Source of the DNA: Halopseudomonas yangmingensis
Lineage (GTDB): Bacteria; Pseudomonadota; Gammaproteobacteria; Pseudomonadales; Pseudomonadaceae
Length of the DNA: 64,000 bases
Direction of reading: 5' to 3'
Assembly (NCBI RefSeq): GCF_900114825.1
Contig: NZ_FOUI01000006.1
Span: forward strand, 104,740-168,739
Shown: piece by piece, positions 1-9,289 of the stretch
Numbering within the stretch: position 1 is the first letter of the stretch
How the letters are laid out: every line of letters starts with the position of its first letter
Made by a program: the position numbers and the translations under genes
Notes under the pieces: model-generated
Seen by the model: the letters and a program-made list of their open reading frames with translations, nothing else
The model's database searches: none
Told to the model about the DNA's origin: nothing

Positions 1-1
1 T

Positions 2-181
2 CGCCTGCGTCAGCACCAGAGCGGCAAGGGCGCACGCTTTTTCAATCGCAGCCCGGCGCAGGCGCTGGTCTGGCAGGAGCCCTGTGCCGACCATGCCAGC
101 GCGTTGCGCCGCGAGCGGGCGATCAAGGCGCTGGACCGCGCCGCCAAACAGCGACTTATCAGTGAGTTCAATAGCCGCTGA
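2..181 (+). CDS. GIY-YIG nuclease family protein, C-terminal part
   Basis: This is an open frame entering from the left edge, so the start and the GIY-YIG catalytic motif lie outside the window. The 59 visible residues carry the usual C-terminal half of small single-domain GIY-YIG proteins of the YhbQ/UPF0213 kind: a GKGARFF stretch, then a short strand (ALVWQEPC), then a helix with [20 protein letters not shown]. The RRE-IK-L spacing is characteristic of that family. Family members are small putative endonucleases of unclear cellular role. It ends 72 bases before the GST-like gene on the same strand. The family assignment rests on this tail only. Confidence 0.75.
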   Translation, partial: RLRQHQSGKGARFFNRSPAQALVWQEPCADHASALRRERAIKALDRAAKQRLISEFNSR

Positions 182-253
182 TCAGCCTTGCCGAGGTACT
201 GGGCAGCGCGCCGGTGGCGGTCTAAGCTTGGATTAATTAACCGGAGACCCCCC

Positions 254-1192
254 ATGACCGACCTGATCCTGCATCACTACCCGCAATCGCCCTTTGCCGA
301 AAAAGCCCGCCTGATGCTCGGCTTCAAGGGGCTGTCCTGGCATTCGGTGATGATCCCGGCAGTGATGCCCAAGCCCGACCTGACCGCGTTGACCGGCGGC
401 TACCGGCGTACCCCGGTGTTGCAGATCGGTGCGGATATTTATTGCGACACCGCGCTGATCGCCCGTCGGCTGGAGCATGAAAAGGCCGCACCGCCGCTGT
501 TCCCCGAGGGGCAGGAGGCGGTTGCCACCAGTCTTGCGCAGTGGGCCGACAGCGTGCTGTTCCAGCATGGCGTGGCAATGAATTTCCAGCCACAGGGGCT
601 GGCTGCGCGCTTTGCCGGTATGGCCAAGGAGGTGATTCAGGGCTTTGTCAGCGACCGGCAGGCGCTGTTCAAGGGCGGCAGCGCGCAGCCGCTGGAGCCG
701 GCGGTAGGCTTCTCGCAATGGCCGGTACTGCTGGCGCGGCTGGAAACCCAGCTCAATCGCGGCAGCGAGTTTTTGCTCGGCAACAACGCCTGCATTGCCG
801 ATTTTGCCCATTATCACCCGCTGTGGTTCGTCACCAGCAACACGGCGCTGGCCGATGCCCTGCACGACTACCCGGCGCTGCGCGCCTGGATGGCACGCAT
901 GGCCGACTTCGGGCATGGCGCGTTCAATGCGCTGGATTCCGCCGAGGCGGTAAAAATCGCCGCCGACAGCCAGCCATCCAGCCAGCATTTCGGTGCCTTC
1001 TTCAGCCCGTCCGGGCTTGTGGTGGGCCAGCGCGTCAGCATCAGCGCGGTGGACTATGGTTGCGATCCGGTCGAGGGTGAGCTGGTGCATGAGGCGCTGG
1101 ATGAACTGGTGATCGCCCGCGACGATGAGCGCGCTGGTCGCGTGCACGTGCATTTCCCCAGGGTCGGCTTCCGTATCCAGGCCATCCAGTAA
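254..1192 (+). CDS. Glutathione S-transferase family protein
   Basis: The protein has 312 residues. The N-terminus (LILHHYPQSPFAEKARLML) is a thioredoxin-fold GST N domain: the SPFAEKAR segment sits where the glutathione-contacting Ser/Cys helix starts, and RRTPVLQIGADIYCDTALI matches the TPVL-cisPro and DS-like recognition region. A helical GST C domain follows, then a further 80 or so residues not found in minimal GSTs. Such 310-residue fusions are common in Pseudomonas and their substrates are unknown. I chose the ATG at 254 over an upstream in-frame start at 188 because the GST fold begins immediately after it and a purine-rich GGAG lies just ahead. It appears monocistronic. Confidence 0.8.
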   Translation: MTDLILHHYPQSPFAEKARLMLGFKGLSWHSVMIPAVMPKPDLTALTGGYRRTPVLQIGADIYCDTALIARRLEHEKAAPPLFPEGQEAVATSLAQWADSVLFQHGVAMNFQPQGLAARFAGMAKEVIQGFVSDRQALFKGGSAQPLEPAVGFSQWPVLLARLETQLNRGSEFLLGNNACIADFAHYHPLWFVTSNTALADALHDYPALRAWMARMADFGHGAFNALDSAEAVKIAADSQPSSQHFGAFFSPSGLVVGQRVSISAVDYGCDPVEGELVHEALDELVIARDDERAGRVHVHFPRVGFRIQAIQ

Positions 1193-1230
1193 GCACTGCC
1201 AGCGCAGGCTGGGCGCTGCAACCGCCTGGC

Positions 1231-1358
1231 CTGCGCGCCAACCGCACATCACCCCGCGCATTGCTGCGCAATGCTGGCCGACTGACGCAGGCGATCCCAA
1301 AAAGCAGTCCCCACCGGGCCCGCCGGCTTCAGTTGGCAGCGCAGCCCGTAGGGCTGCC
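1231..1358. repeat. Intergenic palindrome-rich repeat, copy 1 (degenerate)
   Basis: About 128 bases here match 3152-3278 closely, starting at CTGCGCGCCAACCGCACATC and ending at GGGCTGCC. The left half is nearly identical, including the small hairpin around ATTGCTGCGCAAT. The arms of the inner inverted repeat are decayed compared with copy 2. It lies between the GST gene and the chemoreceptor gene and encodes nothing. No transposase is attached, so it behaves like a REP- or MITE-type element. Confidence 0.7.
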
Positions 1359-1471
1359 GTGGTAGAATATTCACCAACAACCGGCAGTGGCGCACTGGCA
1401 ATCAGCGCTTACGGAGCTAGGCTTACGCTGGTAGGCACTTTTGCATCACTCCCAAAGGGGAAACAGGATCC

Positions 1472-3094
1472 ATGATCAGACAACTCAAAATTGGCCAACG
1501 CTCGATTATCTCTTTCGGACTATTGGGATTGATTGCGCTTGGCCTTGGCCTGACAGCTATATTGCAGTTCAATCGCATTGGTCAGGTGGTCGACACCCTC
1601 ACCGAAATGCGCGTGCCTGCAGCAACCACCGTAGGCGAGTTGCGCAGCGACTTCCTGTTGACTCACCTGCACACGCTGAATGCCATCTATGCCCAGAATG
1701 AACAGGGACGCCGGGCTGCCTATGACCAGCTTGACAGCCTGCAGGAAAACTTTACCAGCAACCTTCGGCTTATCGAGAACTACATCGAGTCCGATGATGG
1801 TCGCCGGCTTTTGGCTGAAGTGGCCAATAGCCGCAATGAATATGACGCCCTGCACCGACAGCTGATGACGATGATCCGTGCCGGGGACATCCAGCAAGCC
1901 GACCAGTTTCGCTATCAGGGTTTTGGGGATCTCGGTACCAGGGTCATCAATGCCTTGAACCAGTTGGGCAGCTATCAGCAGGAACGTTCGGCGGCAGCGG
2001 GAAGCGAGGCCAAGTCGACCATCTCTGCGACCAACAGCCTGATGGTGATTGTAATCATCGTCGCTCTGGTGCTGGTCGTAGTACTCGCCCTGCTGTTCAG
2101 CAACAGCCTGATACAGCCAATCCGGCGTGCGTTGCAGGCCAGTGCCACCATTGCCGGCGGCGACCTGACCAGCCAGTTCAACGACACCGCCCGTGACGAA
2201 ATGGGCGAGATGATTCGGGGGCTGGCGCAAATGCAGGCACAGTTGCGCGATACCATTCTGGCGATCAACGACTCCTCCACCCAGTTGGCCTCCACCGCCG
2301 AGGAACTCAGCGCAGTGACCGAGGAATCAACCCGGATCGTGCACAAGCAGAGTGACGAGCTGGAGCAGTCAGCCACGGCGGTCAACGAAATGACCGTGGC
2401 GGTCGATGAAGTGGCACGTAATGCGGCGGCCACCTCGCAGAACTCCGAGATGGCCGAAGAAAAGGCCACGCTCGGTCGCAGCAAGGTCAACCACACGGTC
2501 AATACGGTGGTCGAGCTTGAACACGAGATCACCCATACCCGTGAGGGCGTCGAGCAGCTGGCGCGGCGGGTTGGCGATATCAGCAGCGTGCTGGATGTGA
2601 TTCGCGGCATTGCCGAGCAGACCAACCTGCTGGCATTGAATGCCGCCATCGAGGCGGCACGTGCCGGCGAGACCGGTCGCGGCTTCGCCGTGGTCGCCGA
2701 CGAGGTGCGCGCACTGGCGCATCGCACCCAGGAATCCACCAAGGAAATCGAAAGCATGATGCACGCTATCCAGTCGGATACCAGCAGCACCGTGCAGGCG
2801 ATGGCCACCAGCAGCCAGAAGGCCGAACGCACACGCCAGATCGCCCAGGAGGCGGGTGAAGCGCTGGAGCAGATTGCCGCGGCGGTGGTGCAGATCAACG
2901 AGCAGAACCAGACCATCGCCAGTGCTGCCGAGGAGCAGTCCAGCGTGGCGCGTGAGGTGGATCGCAGCCTGGTGAACATCCGTGACCTGTCGGTACAGAC
3001 CGCCTCGGGCGCCAATCAGACCAGCGCCGCCAGCAGCGAACTGGCACGGCTGGCAGAACAGCTTAACCAGCTGGTGCAGAAGTTCCGTATCTGA
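1472..3094 (+). CDS. Methyl-accepting chemotaxis protein
   Basis: This 540-residue transmembrane chemoreceptor feeds the CheA/CheW pathway. In order it has a first membrane helix (about residues 12-32), a roughly 155-residue periplasmic helical domain of the four-helix-bundle type, a second membrane helix (about 189-211, rich in V/I/L), a HAMP domain (from [12 protein letters not shown]), and a long cytoplasmic signalling coiled coil. The coil includes the nearly invariant hairpin tip [19 protein letters not shown] at about residue 385. The ligand cannot be told from sequence. It ends in QKFRI with no CheR-tethering pentapeptide. The gene stands alone, between the two copies of the intergenic repeat, and no chemotaxis gene adjoins it. 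Confidence 0.95.
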   Translation: MIRQLKIGQRSIISFGLLGLIALGLGLTAILQFNRIGQVVDTLTEMRVPAATTVGELRSDFLLTHLHTLNAIYAQNEQGRRAAYDQLDSLQENFTSNLRLIENYIESDDGRRLLAEVANSRNEYDALHRQLMTMIRAGDIQQADQFRYQGFGDLGTRVINALNQLGSYQQERSAAAGSEAKSTISATNSLMVIVIIVALVLVVVLALLFSNSLIQPIRRALQASATIAGGDLTSQFNDTARDEMGEMIRGLAQMQAQLRDTILAINDSSTQLASTAEELSAVTEESTRIVHKQSDELEQSATAVNEMTVAVDEVARNAAATSQNSEMAEEKATLGRSKVNHTVNTVVELEHEITHTREGVEQLARRVGDISSVLDVIRGIAEQTNLLALNAAIEAARAGETGRGFAVVADEVRALAHRTQESTKEIESMMHAIQSDTSSTVQAMATSSQKAERTRQIAQEAGEALEQIAAAVVQINEQNQTIASAAEEQSSVAREVDRSLVNIRDLSVQTASGANQTSAASSELARLAEQLNQLVQKFRI

Positions 3095-3113
3095 ACAATG
3101 TATAGTCCAACAT

Positions 3114-3277
3114 GCAGCCCGCTGGGCTGCCGGGTTCAGTGTTCGCCCGACCTGCGCGCCAACCGCACATCACCCCGCGCATTGCTGCGCAATGCTGGCC
3201 GACTGAAGTCGGCGATCCCAAACAGCAGTCCCACTGGGCCCGCCGACTTCAGTCGGCAGCGCAGCCCAGCGGGCTGC
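3114..3277. repeat. Intergenic nested palindrome element, copy 2
   Basis: The outer arms GCAGCCCGCTGGGCTGC (3114-3130) and GCAGCCCAGCGGGCTGC (3261-3277) are exact reverse complements. Inside are a second perfect inverted pair, GCCGACTGAAGTCGGC (3198-3213) and GCCGACTTCAGTCGGC (3242-3257), and a small ATTGCTGCGCAAT hairpin. The right two-thirds is repeated at 1231-1358. The element lies between two convergent genes, so its transcript could fold into a large cruciform and act as a bidirectional terminator. No coding capacity is seen. It is best described as a REPIN/MITE-like element. Confidence 0.75.
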
Positions 3278-3294
3278 CGGGTTTCAGCCAGGCA

Positions 3295-4227
3295 TTACCG
3301 CCACAAGCCACGTATTCCGGCGATGCCCTGGGCGCCGTGTTGCCAGGCCTCGGGCAGCTGTGGCGTGGTCAGGCCACCGAGCAGGTAGGCGGGTTTCGGA
3401 AAGTCCCGCAGCAGCGCAGCGGCCTGCTCCCAGCCCAGCGGCGTGGCCTGCGGGTGGCTGGCGGTCGGCAGCAGCGGGGACAGGGTGACAAAATCCACGC
3501 CCAGCGCCAGCGCCTGCTGCAGCTCATTGGCATTGTGGCAGGACGCAGCAGTCCAGCCGCTGCAGCGCGCCAGTTCCTCGCGGCTGACCTCGCCCAGCTG
3601 GCTGGCGCGCAGGTGCCAGCCAGCGCCCGGCCAGTGCGGCGCGTGGCTGCCCTTGAACAGCCAGTCGATACGCCCGTCAAAGCGCGCCAGCAACTGTTCG
3701 GCCCAGGCTGCATAGGCCGGCGCATCCAGCTGGTTCTGCCGCAGTTGTACCAGCCGGATGCCCCCGGTCAGCGCCTGTTCCAGGCCGTCACACAGCCGAC
3801 CAAGGTCATCCAGTTCCGGAGTGATCAGGTAACGCTCGGGCAACTGCGCGGCAGTCACTATCGGGCGGTTGGCCTCGGGGAAGGCATACGCATCCAGTGC
3901 CGCCGGCTCGACCCAGCGCAGCGGCTGGCCTTCGGCGCCATGCGCCTCGCCACTGAATGAACTGACCAGCCACACATCCAGCCATACGCTGCGTTTCGGG
4001 TAATGGTGCAGCACGCCGATCAGCGGGCGCGCCGCCTGCACGTCTATCCCCAGTTCCTCATGCAGCTCGCGGCGCAGCCCGTCAAGGCGCGCCTCGCCCG
4101 GCTCCAGCTTGCCGCCGGGGAACTCCCAGAGCCCGCCCTGATCCTGATGACTGCCGCGCCGGGCAATCAGGATGCGCCCGTCACTGCCGCGAATCACTGC
4201 GGCCATGACATGCAGCGCCTCGCTCAC
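3295..4227 (-). CDS. Nudix hydrolase fused to a TenI/ThiE-like domain
   Basis: The protein has 310 residues and two domains. Residues 1-130 are a MutT-type Nudix hydrolase with a complete Nudix box at about 39-61 (GGKLEPGE...[10 protein letters not shown]), which in this family cleaves oxidised nucleotides such as 8-oxo-dGTP. Residues 135-310 form a thiamine-phosphate-synthase-like TIM barrel. That barrel has LRQ where active ThiE has an REK-type motif and SCH where SVH is usual, so it may be a non-synthase TenI-like domain. Pseudomonas species carry the same fusion downstream of coaE-yacG. The ATG overlaps the yacG stop by 4 nt, implying translational coupling. The role of the second domain is unknown. 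Confidence 0.88.
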   Translation of the reverse strand: MSEALHVMAAVIRGSDGRILIARRGSHQDQGGLWEFPGGKLEPGEARLDGLRRELHEELGIDVQAARPLIGVLHHYPKRSVWLDVWLVSSFSGEAHGAEGQPLRWVEPAALDAYAFPEANRPIVTAAQLPERYLITPELDDLGRLCDGLEQALTGGIRLVQLRQNQLDAPAYAAWAEQLLARFDGRIDWLFKGSHAPHWPGAGWHLRASQLGEVSREELARCSGWTAASCHNANELQQALALGVDFVTLSPLLPTASHPQATPLGWEQAAALLRDFPKPAYLLGGLTTPQLPEAWQHGAQGIAGIRGLWR

Positions 4228-4415
4228 GGCTGCTCCAGGTCGTCGGAAAACAGCTGTTGCTCGTCATCCTCGCGACCGGCGATGACATGCTCCTCGGCGG
4301 CCCAGGCACCCAGATCAATCAGCCGGCAGCGCGGCGAGCAGAACGGCCGTTGCGGAAAGCTCTCGTCCCAGCGCACCGGGGCCTTGCAGGTCGGGCACTG
4401 CAGTTCAATGGTCAT
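4224..4415 (-). CDS. yacG: DNA gyrase inhibitor YacG
   Basis: This is a 63-residue zinc-ribbon protein. Four cysteines (C7, C10, C26, C30) appear as CPTC and CSPRC, followed by the conserved [12 protein letters not shown] segment and an acidic C-terminal tail typical of YacG. E. coli YacG binds GyrB and blocks DNA binding by gyrase. The gene is sandwiched in an operon: its start codon overlaps the coaE stop (ATGA at 4412-4415) and its stop overlaps the Nudix start in the same way. Length and motifs are normal for the family. Confidence 0.93.
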   Translation of the reverse strand: MTIELQCPTCKAPVRWDESFPQRPFCSPRCRLIDLGAWAAEEHVIAGREDDEQQLFSDDLEQP

Positions 4416-5029
4416 GGCTTGGCTCCCTCGCGCAGGCTCAAATAATACTGGTGCAGGCGATCCACCCCGGCATGCAGCGTCGCCAGATCGCGGTCGTTGA
4501 CGATGACATCATGCGCATGGCGCAGACGTTCCTCGCGGCTGGCCTGGGCTTGCAGGATGGCGCGTACCTGGGCTTCCGGCACACCGTCACGGGCCAGCGT
4601 GCGGCTGATCTGCAGTGCCTGCGGCACATCGATAACCAATACCCGGCGGGTCAGCCGATGCTGGCCGGACTCCACCAGCAGCGGCGATACCAGCAGCGCA
4701 TAGGGCGATTGCGCGCTGTGCAGGTCAGTGACTATCTCGTCGCGGATCAGTGGGTGCAGCAACTGCTCCAGCCACTGACGCTCGGCCGGCTCGGCAAACA
4801 CCCGCTGGCGCAGCGCGGCGCGGTCGAGCTGGCCGTCGGCCTGCAACACCGCCTGGCCAAAGCGGTCAACGATCTGCCCGAGCGCCGGGCGACCCGGCTC
4901 GACTACAACGCGCGACTTGATATCGGCATCCACCACATGGATGCCATGCTGGCTGGCAAAACGCTCGGCGGCGGCGCTCTTGCCACTGCCGATGCCGCCG
5001 GTCAGACCGATGATCAGGGGGGTGTCCAC
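4412..5029 (-). CDS. coaE: Dephospho-CoA kinase
   Basis: The enzyme catalyses the last step of coenzyme A synthesis, ATP-dependent phosphorylation of dephospho-CoA. The 205-residue protein has the P-loop [11 protein letters not shown] at residues 8-18, the DAD motif (HVVDADI) and the RDG-containing lid segment. I place the start at a GTG (5027-5029) because it is preceded by AGGGAG at good spacing and gives the family's usual N-terminus. The longer frame reaching 5119 adds 30 unrelated residues. In Pseudomonas coaE usually follows pilD; here the upstream neighbour is instead the divergent flagellin gene. It leads a three-gene operon with yacG and the Nudix fusion. Confidence 0.92.
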   Translation of the reverse strand: MDTPLIIGLTGGIGSGKSAAAERFASQHGIHVVDADIKSRVVVEPGRPALGQIVDRFGQAVLQADGQLDRAALRQRVFAEPAERQWLEQLLHPLIRDEIVTDLHSAQSPYALLVSPLLVESGQHRLTRRVLVIDVPQALQISRTLARDGVPEAQVRAILQAQASREERLRHAHDVIVNDRDLATLHAGVDRLHQYYLSLREGAKP

Positions 5030-5138
5030 GGTTGCTCCCTCGTTGACGTGATCGGCAGGGATGATAAAGCAGCCGCCGGTCGATGGCACCTGCTTGCCGC
5101 TCCGTCGGCACGGGGGCAAGAAAATGCCGAGTTTGGCC

Positions 5139-5165
5139 TAAAGCTTTTGCTGCACTGACCGATCA
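5139..5165 (+). promoter_or_regulatory. Sigma-28 (FliA)-like promoter, upstream copy
   Basis: TAAA (5139-5142), 15 bases, then ACCGATCA (5158-5165). This fits the FliA consensus TAAA-N15-GCCGATAA less well than the copy 80 bases downstream. Both boxes begin TAAAGCTTTT, suggesting duplication. It may be a weak second fliC promoter or a relic. Confidence 0.45.
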
Positions 5166-5218
5166 CCTTATTACAAGTGGGCGTGTTGGCCAGGCTGCAA
5201 AAAAATTGCAAACAGGGC

Positions 5219-5245
5219 TAAAGCTTTTCCCTTCGCAGCCGATAC
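5219..5245 (+). promoter_or_regulatory. Sigma-28 (FliA) promoter of fliC
   Basis: TAAA (5219-5222), exactly 15 bases, then GCCGATAC (5238-5245) matches the FliA consensus at all but one position. It lies about 89 bases before the flagellin start, as expected for a class IV flagellar promoter. This predicts that flagellin is expressed only after hook completion and FlgM export. Confidence 0.82.
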
Positions 5246-5333
5246 CTCACTTGAACGCAGATTTCATGGTTGCCCGGCTGCTGCCGCACCATGAGATGCA
5301 TACCGGGCAATTGCCACAATCGGAGGCTACACC

Positions 5334-6821
5334 ATGTCCCTGACAGTAAATACTAACGTTGCATCCCTGAACACCCAGCGCAATCTGGGCAACTCTTCCA
5401 GCGCCCTGCAAACTTCGCTGCAACGGCTATCTACTGGCTCGCGCATCAACTCCGCCAAGGACGACGCCGCCGGCCTGCAAATTTCCAACCGTCTGACCAG
5501 CCAGATCAACGGCCTGAACGTGGCGGTGCGTAACGCCAACGACGGTATCTCGCTGGCACAGACCGCCGAAGGCGCCATGCAGCAGTCGACCAATATCCTG
5601 CAACGTATGCGTGACTTGTCGCTGCAGTCGGCTAACGGCAGCAACTCAGTCAGTGAGCGTCAGGCGCTTAATCAAGAAGTTACCCAGCTCAAAGAAGAGT
5701 TGGATCGTATTGCCAGTACCACAACCTTTGGTGGTCAAAATTTGCTGACTGGAGAGTTTAGCAACGTAAACTTCCAGGTGGGGGCTCAGGCGAATGAAAC
5801 CATTGGGTTCTCGATTAGCTCAACTGAAGCTGCACGTCTTGGGAACAATAAATACGACACTAAAGGAAATGTTGCGGGCTCAAATGTTGCCGGGCCCACT
5901 AATGGAATTTCCGTAGTGGATGCTTCAGCAAACTTCAAGATCACTGATGCTCAAGGTTCCACTGGCGCAATCACTTACGCAGCTAACGCAACCTCAAAAG
6001 GTATTGCTGATGCTATCAACACCGCGACAGCTGCGGCTGGTGTCGGGGTGACTGCCTCTGTGAAGAACGAGGTTACACTTGGTAATTTTGTAAATACCCT
6101 TCAGGGTGGGACGCTGAATCTCACTGTTAATAGTAAGGCTGTTAGCGTTACAAATTTTAATGGTAACGACCTGACTGCCCTGAAAAACCAGTTGAACTCT
6201 GCAGATGCAGGGGTTTCGGTTGATTTTGCGGTCAACGATGACGGTTCCTTGGACAGAAGCAAGATCGTGCTTAGCGGCTCGGATGATATTACCTTTGCTG
6301 CTACAGGTATGCAGAGTGATGGTGCAACCCCAATTGCTGCTGGAGCATTGACCTTTGGTATGGGTATCAATGGAGTGGGTCTGACCAGCACAACTGGTGA
6401 AGCCCGTATCGCTGTTGGTACAGTGGAGTTGAGTGGTGTTAGGGACTTTGGCTTCTCAGGCGCTAGCACTCAAGTTTTTGGTAGTGCGACTGCAAGCTCT
6501 GGCGTGGACTCTGTTGCTAATATCAATATCTCCTCCGCTAAAGGCGCTCAAGATGCAATTTCGGTGATTGATGCGGCCTTGAAGTCCATTGACAGCCAGC
6601 GCGCTGACCTTGGTGCGGTACAAAACCGCTTCGAGAATACCATTGCCAACCTGCAAAACATCTCGGAGAACGTATCGGCTGCCCGTGGTCGTATCCAGGA
6701 CACCGACTTTGCCGCCGAGACTGCAAATCTGACCAAGAACCAGATTCTGCAGCAGGCCGGTACTTCGATCCTGGCCCAGGCCAATCAGTTGCCACAGGCC
6801 GTACTCAGCCTGTTGGGCTAA
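5334..6821 (+). CDS. fliC: Flagellin
   Basis: This is the structural subunit of the flagellar filament, 495 residues. The D0/D1 N-terminus is classical ([18 protein letters not shown], then [20 protein letters not shown]), and the C-terminus has the matching coiled-coil half ([34 protein letters not shown]) ending [10 protein letters not shown]. The central D2/D3 region, about residues 160-400, is variable and rich in G/A/S/T. In the DNA this middle part is visibly more AT-rich, with less biased codons than the ends, as often seen in exchanged flagellin surface domains. A sigma-28 promoter precedes it and flaG, fliD and fliS follow on the same strand. The ATG has a GGAG ribosome site. Confidence 0.96.
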   Translation: MSLTVNTNVASLNTQRNLGNSSSALQTSLQRLSTGSRINSAKDDAAGLQISNRLTSQINGLNVAVRNANDGISLAQTAEGAMQQSTNILQRMRDLSLQSANGSNSVSERQALNQEVTQLKEELDRIASTTTFGGQNLLTGEFSNVNFQVGAQANETIGFSISSTEAARLGNNKYDTKGNVAGSNVAGPTNGISVVDASANFKITDAQGSTGAITYAANATSKGIADAINTATAAAGVGVTASVKNEVTLGNFVNTLQGGTLNLTVNSKAVSVTNFNGNDLTALKNQLNSADAGVSVDFAVNDDGSLDRSKIVLSGSDDITFAATGMQSDGATPIAAGALTFGMGINGVGLTSTTGEARIAVGTVELSGVRDFGFSGASTQVFGSATASSGVDSVANINISSAKGAQDAISVIDAALKSIDSQRADLGAVQNRFENTIANLQNISENVSAARGRIQDTDFAAETANLTKNQILQQAGTSILAQANQLPQAVLSLLG

Positions 6822-6841
6822 GGCGGAAACCGGCGTAGACT

Positions 6842-6873
6842 GCGGGGGGAGGGGTAACCTTCCCTCCGCTTTT
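6842..6873 (+). terminator. Probable fliC terminator
   Basis: A GCGGGGGGAGGGG arm, a short loop (TAA) and a CCTTCCCTCCGC arm are followed by TTTT, 20 bases after the fliC stop. The stem has mismatches and the T-run is short, so partial read-through into flaG is likely. Confidence 0.5.
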
Positions 6874-6893
6874 GCCATTGCGAGGTAAGTACC

Positions 6894-7280
6894 ATGGATA
6901 TGGGAACACTAAAAACTCCGGAGCTCAGCCGCAGTCCTGCGGTCGGCTTGGCAGGTGACGCGCCAGTGCGGGCGCCAGCAAGGCCGCAGGCACCGGCCAG
7001 CAGTGACCCTGTGCCGGTGCAGACGCCCCAGGCGGTCGAGCAGGCGCAACCGCTCCAAGGCAAGGCGCTGGAACAGGTGGTAGCTGACATGCAGGACTTT
7101 GTGCAGTCGGTACAGCGCAATATCAACTTCAGTCTGGATGACGACAGCGGTCGGGTAGTGATCAACGTTACCGAACGCGAAACTGGCGAGGTGATTCGCC
7201 AAATACCGTCGGAAGACGCCTTGCGGCTGGCCGAGAATCTGGCTGAGATCCGCAGTCTGCTGTTTTCGGCAGAGGCCTAG
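6894..7280 (+). CDS. flaG: Flagellar protein FlaG
   Basis: The protein has 128 residues. The first 60 are a low-complexity linker rich in P, A and Q. The rest is the FlaG domain: VADMQDFVQSVQRNINFSLDDDSGRVVINVTERETGEVIRQIP, with the conserved F-x-D pattern and the IRQIPSE motif, then a short helix. FlaG affects filament length and sits between fliC and fliD in Pseudomonas and Vibrio, as here. The ATG at 6894 follows GAGGTAAGTACC. It is most likely cotranscribed with fliD and fliS, or reached by read-through from fliC. Confidence 0.9.
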   Translation: MDMGTLKTPELSRSPAVGLAGDAPVRAPARPQAPASSDPVPVQTPQAVEQAQPLQGKALEQVVADMQDFVQSVQRNINFSLDDDSGRVVINVTERETGEVIRQIPSEDALRLAENLAEIRSLLFSAEA

Positions 7281-7377
7281 CCCTTTGCTGGCCGGCACTG
7301 GCAAGCTTCTTGCTTGAGGTGACGGGTCATTCATTTCGGCAAGCAGACCGTCAACAAACGGTCGCGGGAGCAGTGTC

Positions 7378-8850
7378 ATGGCTATTTCCGGATTGGGTTC
7401 CGGGCTGGACATCAATGCCATCGTCAAGGCGATGGTGAATGCCGAGCGCGCCCCTAAAACCCTGCAGCTCGATCGTCTGGAGAAATCTACCACCGCCCGT
7501 TTTTCCGGGCTGGCCCAGTTTCGTAGTGCGCTGTCGGACTTTCAGCAGGCACTGGACCGGCTGAATAATCCCGAGCTGTTTGAAAAGCGCAGTGCCACTT
7601 CCGGCAAAACCGATGTGTTCAGCGTCAGCGCCGACCAGACCGCCTCATCAGGCAACTACAGCGTGCAGGTGTTTAACCTGGCGCAAACCAGCAAGGTGGC
7701 GTTACAGGGTGTAGCCAGTCCTTCTGCCTCTGTTGGCACAGGTACCCTTACCATCAATGTTGGTGCTACCGAAGTTGACGTTCTGGTAGAGGAGGGCAAG
7801 GACAGCCTAAGTGCCATCCGCGATGCAATCAATGTTGCCGGCAAGGAAAGCGGCCTGAGCGCCAGCATTGTCAGCGATCCCTCGGGTGCCGGAGGTTCGC
7901 GGCTGATTCTCAGCTCTACCCAGGCTGGCGATGGCAAGGATATTCGTGTCAGCGTCAGCACAGATGCCGAAGACACTGGCGACCTGTCCGTGCTAGCTTT
8001 TACGCCGCCAGCCCCGGATGCTAACTACACGCCGGGCGCAGTAGATCCCGATAAACCGTTGGCGCCGCGGGTTATCAGTTACGCGCGGGATGCCAATCTG
8101 GCCATTGACGGTATTGCCATTCGTAGTCCGGGCAATACCGTAGAAAACGCTATTGAAGGGGTGACTTTGACCCTCAAGTCGGCGCAGTCTGCTGAAGACC
8201 TTGCCAGTGCCAACAGTATCAGTCTGTCTGTGGCCGAAGACAGGGCAGGCGTGAAGAGCCAGATCAAGGCGTTTGTCGATGCCTATAACAAGCTTAATGA
8301 AACTGTTGCCTCGCTGACCAATGTGACCAGCGTGGGCGGAGATTCCGGCAGGCCGGTCACTGGCGCTCTGGTCGGTGACGCTACCGTGCGTACCTTTATG
8401 TCTGGCTTGCGTAATCAGCTGGTTGCGCCAACTGCCGGAAGCGAGGGCGTCCGTATACTTGCAGACCTGGGTGTAACTACTCAGAAAGACGGTTCGCTGA
8501 AGATTGACGATGCCCGGTTGGACAAGGCGCTTGATGACAACTTTGCCCAGGTATCAGGCTTTTTGACGGGCGATCAGGGGCTGATGAGCCGGCTGGATAG
8601 CGTAGCCAAGCCACTTACTGAAACGGGTGGCGTGCTGGATTCGCGGACCAAAGCCCTGCAAACCACCCTGCGCGGTGTAGATCAGCAACGTGAAGATCTG
8701 GCGCGCCGGGTTACCCAGCTCGAGGCGCGTCTGTTTGCCCAGTTCAATGCCATGGACCAACTGGTCGGGCAACTCAGCCAGACCAGCCAGTACCTCGAAG
8801 GCCAGTTGGCCAATCTGCCCGGTGTGGTCAGACAAGACAGGAGGCGATAA
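7378..8850 (+). CDS. fliD: Flagellar filament cap protein FliD (HAP2)
   Basis: This 490-residue protein caps the filament and guides flagellin folding at the tip. The FliD N domain opens with [19 protein letters not shown]; the C domain carries [10 protein letters not shown] and [25 protein letters not shown], and there is a heptad-rich tail ([21 protein letters not shown]) expected for oligomerisation. The middle region is variable. The ATG follows GCGGGAGCAGTGTC. fliS begins 3 bases after the stop, so the two are translated from one message. Confidence 0.94.
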   Translation: MAISGLGSGLDINAIVKAMVNAERAPKTLQLDRLEKSTTARFSGLAQFRSALSDFQQALDRLNNPELFEKRSATSGKTDVFSVSADQTASSGNYSVQVFNLAQTSKVALQGVASPSASVGTGTLTINVGATEVDVLVEEGKDSLSAIRDAINVAGKESGLSASIVSDPSGAGGSRLILSSTQAGDGKDIRVSVSTDAEDTGDLSVLAFTPPAPDANYTPGAVDPDKPLAPRVISYARDANLAIDGIAIRSPGNTVENAIEGVTLTLKSAQSAEDLASANSISLSVAEDRAGVKSQIKAFVDAYNKLNETVASLTNVTSVGGDSGRPVTGALVGDATVRTFMSGLRNQLVAPTAGSEGVRILADLGVTTQKDGSLKIDDARLDKALDDNFAQVSGFLTGDQGLMSRLDSVAKPLTETGGVLDSRTKALQTTLRGVDQQREDLARRVTQLEARLFAQFNAMDQLVGQLSQTSQYLEGQLANLPGVVRQDRRR

Positions 8851-8852
8851 AC

Positions 8853-9224
8853 ATGCCCAATCCGATTGATACCTATGCCAAGGTCAGTATTTCGCAGGAG
8901 GTATCGCAGTACCGTGCGGTGCAGTTGTTGCTGTCCGGTGCCATAGAGCGTGTGCGACTGGCACGGCTGGCCATGCAGACCGGTGATACCGAGCGGCGCG
9001 GCACGGCGGTTGGCAGCACCATCAGCATCGTCGGCGCCTTGCAGGCGGCACTCGATCGCGAGCAGGGCGGGGCTATTGCCGAGAATCTGGATTCGCTCTA
9101 CGACTACATCACCCGCAAGCTGGCCGGGGTGGCGCTGGACGATACGCCGCGTTCGCTGGATGAGGTGGAAACGCTGCTGGTACAGATCAAGGAAGGCTGG
9201 GACGAGATAGCGCCGGCCGGCTGA
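8853..9224 (+). CDS. fliS: Flagellin export chaperone FliS
   Basis: FliS is a cytosolic chaperone that binds the flagellin C-terminus and prevents premature polymerisation. At 123 residues it is the usual size, and it shows the family's features: a Y near the N-terminus ([13 protein letters not shown]), the [20 protein letters not shown] helix and the [10 protein letters not shown] helix. It starts 3 bases after fliD. No fliT-like gene follows; a strong terminator and opposite-strand genes come next, unlike the Pseudomonas arrangement that continues to fliT and fleQ. Confidence 0.93.
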   Translation: MPNPIDTYAKVSISQEVSQYRAVQLLLSGAIERVRLARLAMQTGDTERRGTAVGSTISIVGALQAALDREQGGAIAENLDSLYDYITRKLAGVALDDTPRSLDEVETLLVQIKEGWDEIAPAG

Positions 9225-9247
9225 TAGCCCTCTTGTGCATTGGGAAG

Positions 9248-9282
9248 AACCCGCTGTGATTCAGGCTACAGCGGGTTTTTTA
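9248..9282 (+). terminator. Rho-independent terminator of the fliC-fliS cluster
   Basis: A perfect 10-bp stem, AACCCGCTGT (9248-9257) with ACAGCGGGTT (9268-9277), a 10-base loop and a T-run. It lies 24 bases after the fliS stop and 8 bases from the 3' end of the converging gene, whose message it may also end. Confidence 0.88.
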
Positions 9283-9289
9283 TTGCCGG

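Noticed and set aside
233..1300. 355-codon open frame on the minus strand opposite the GST-like gene
   Set aside because: It is antisense to a gene with clear family motifs, and its translation is rich in G, R, H and Q without any recognisable motif. This is a GC-driven shadow.
1429..1446. Possible sigma-54 promoter (GGCACTTTTGCA) before the chemoreceptor gene
   Set aside because: The spacing between GG and GC is too short for the -24/-12 consensus.
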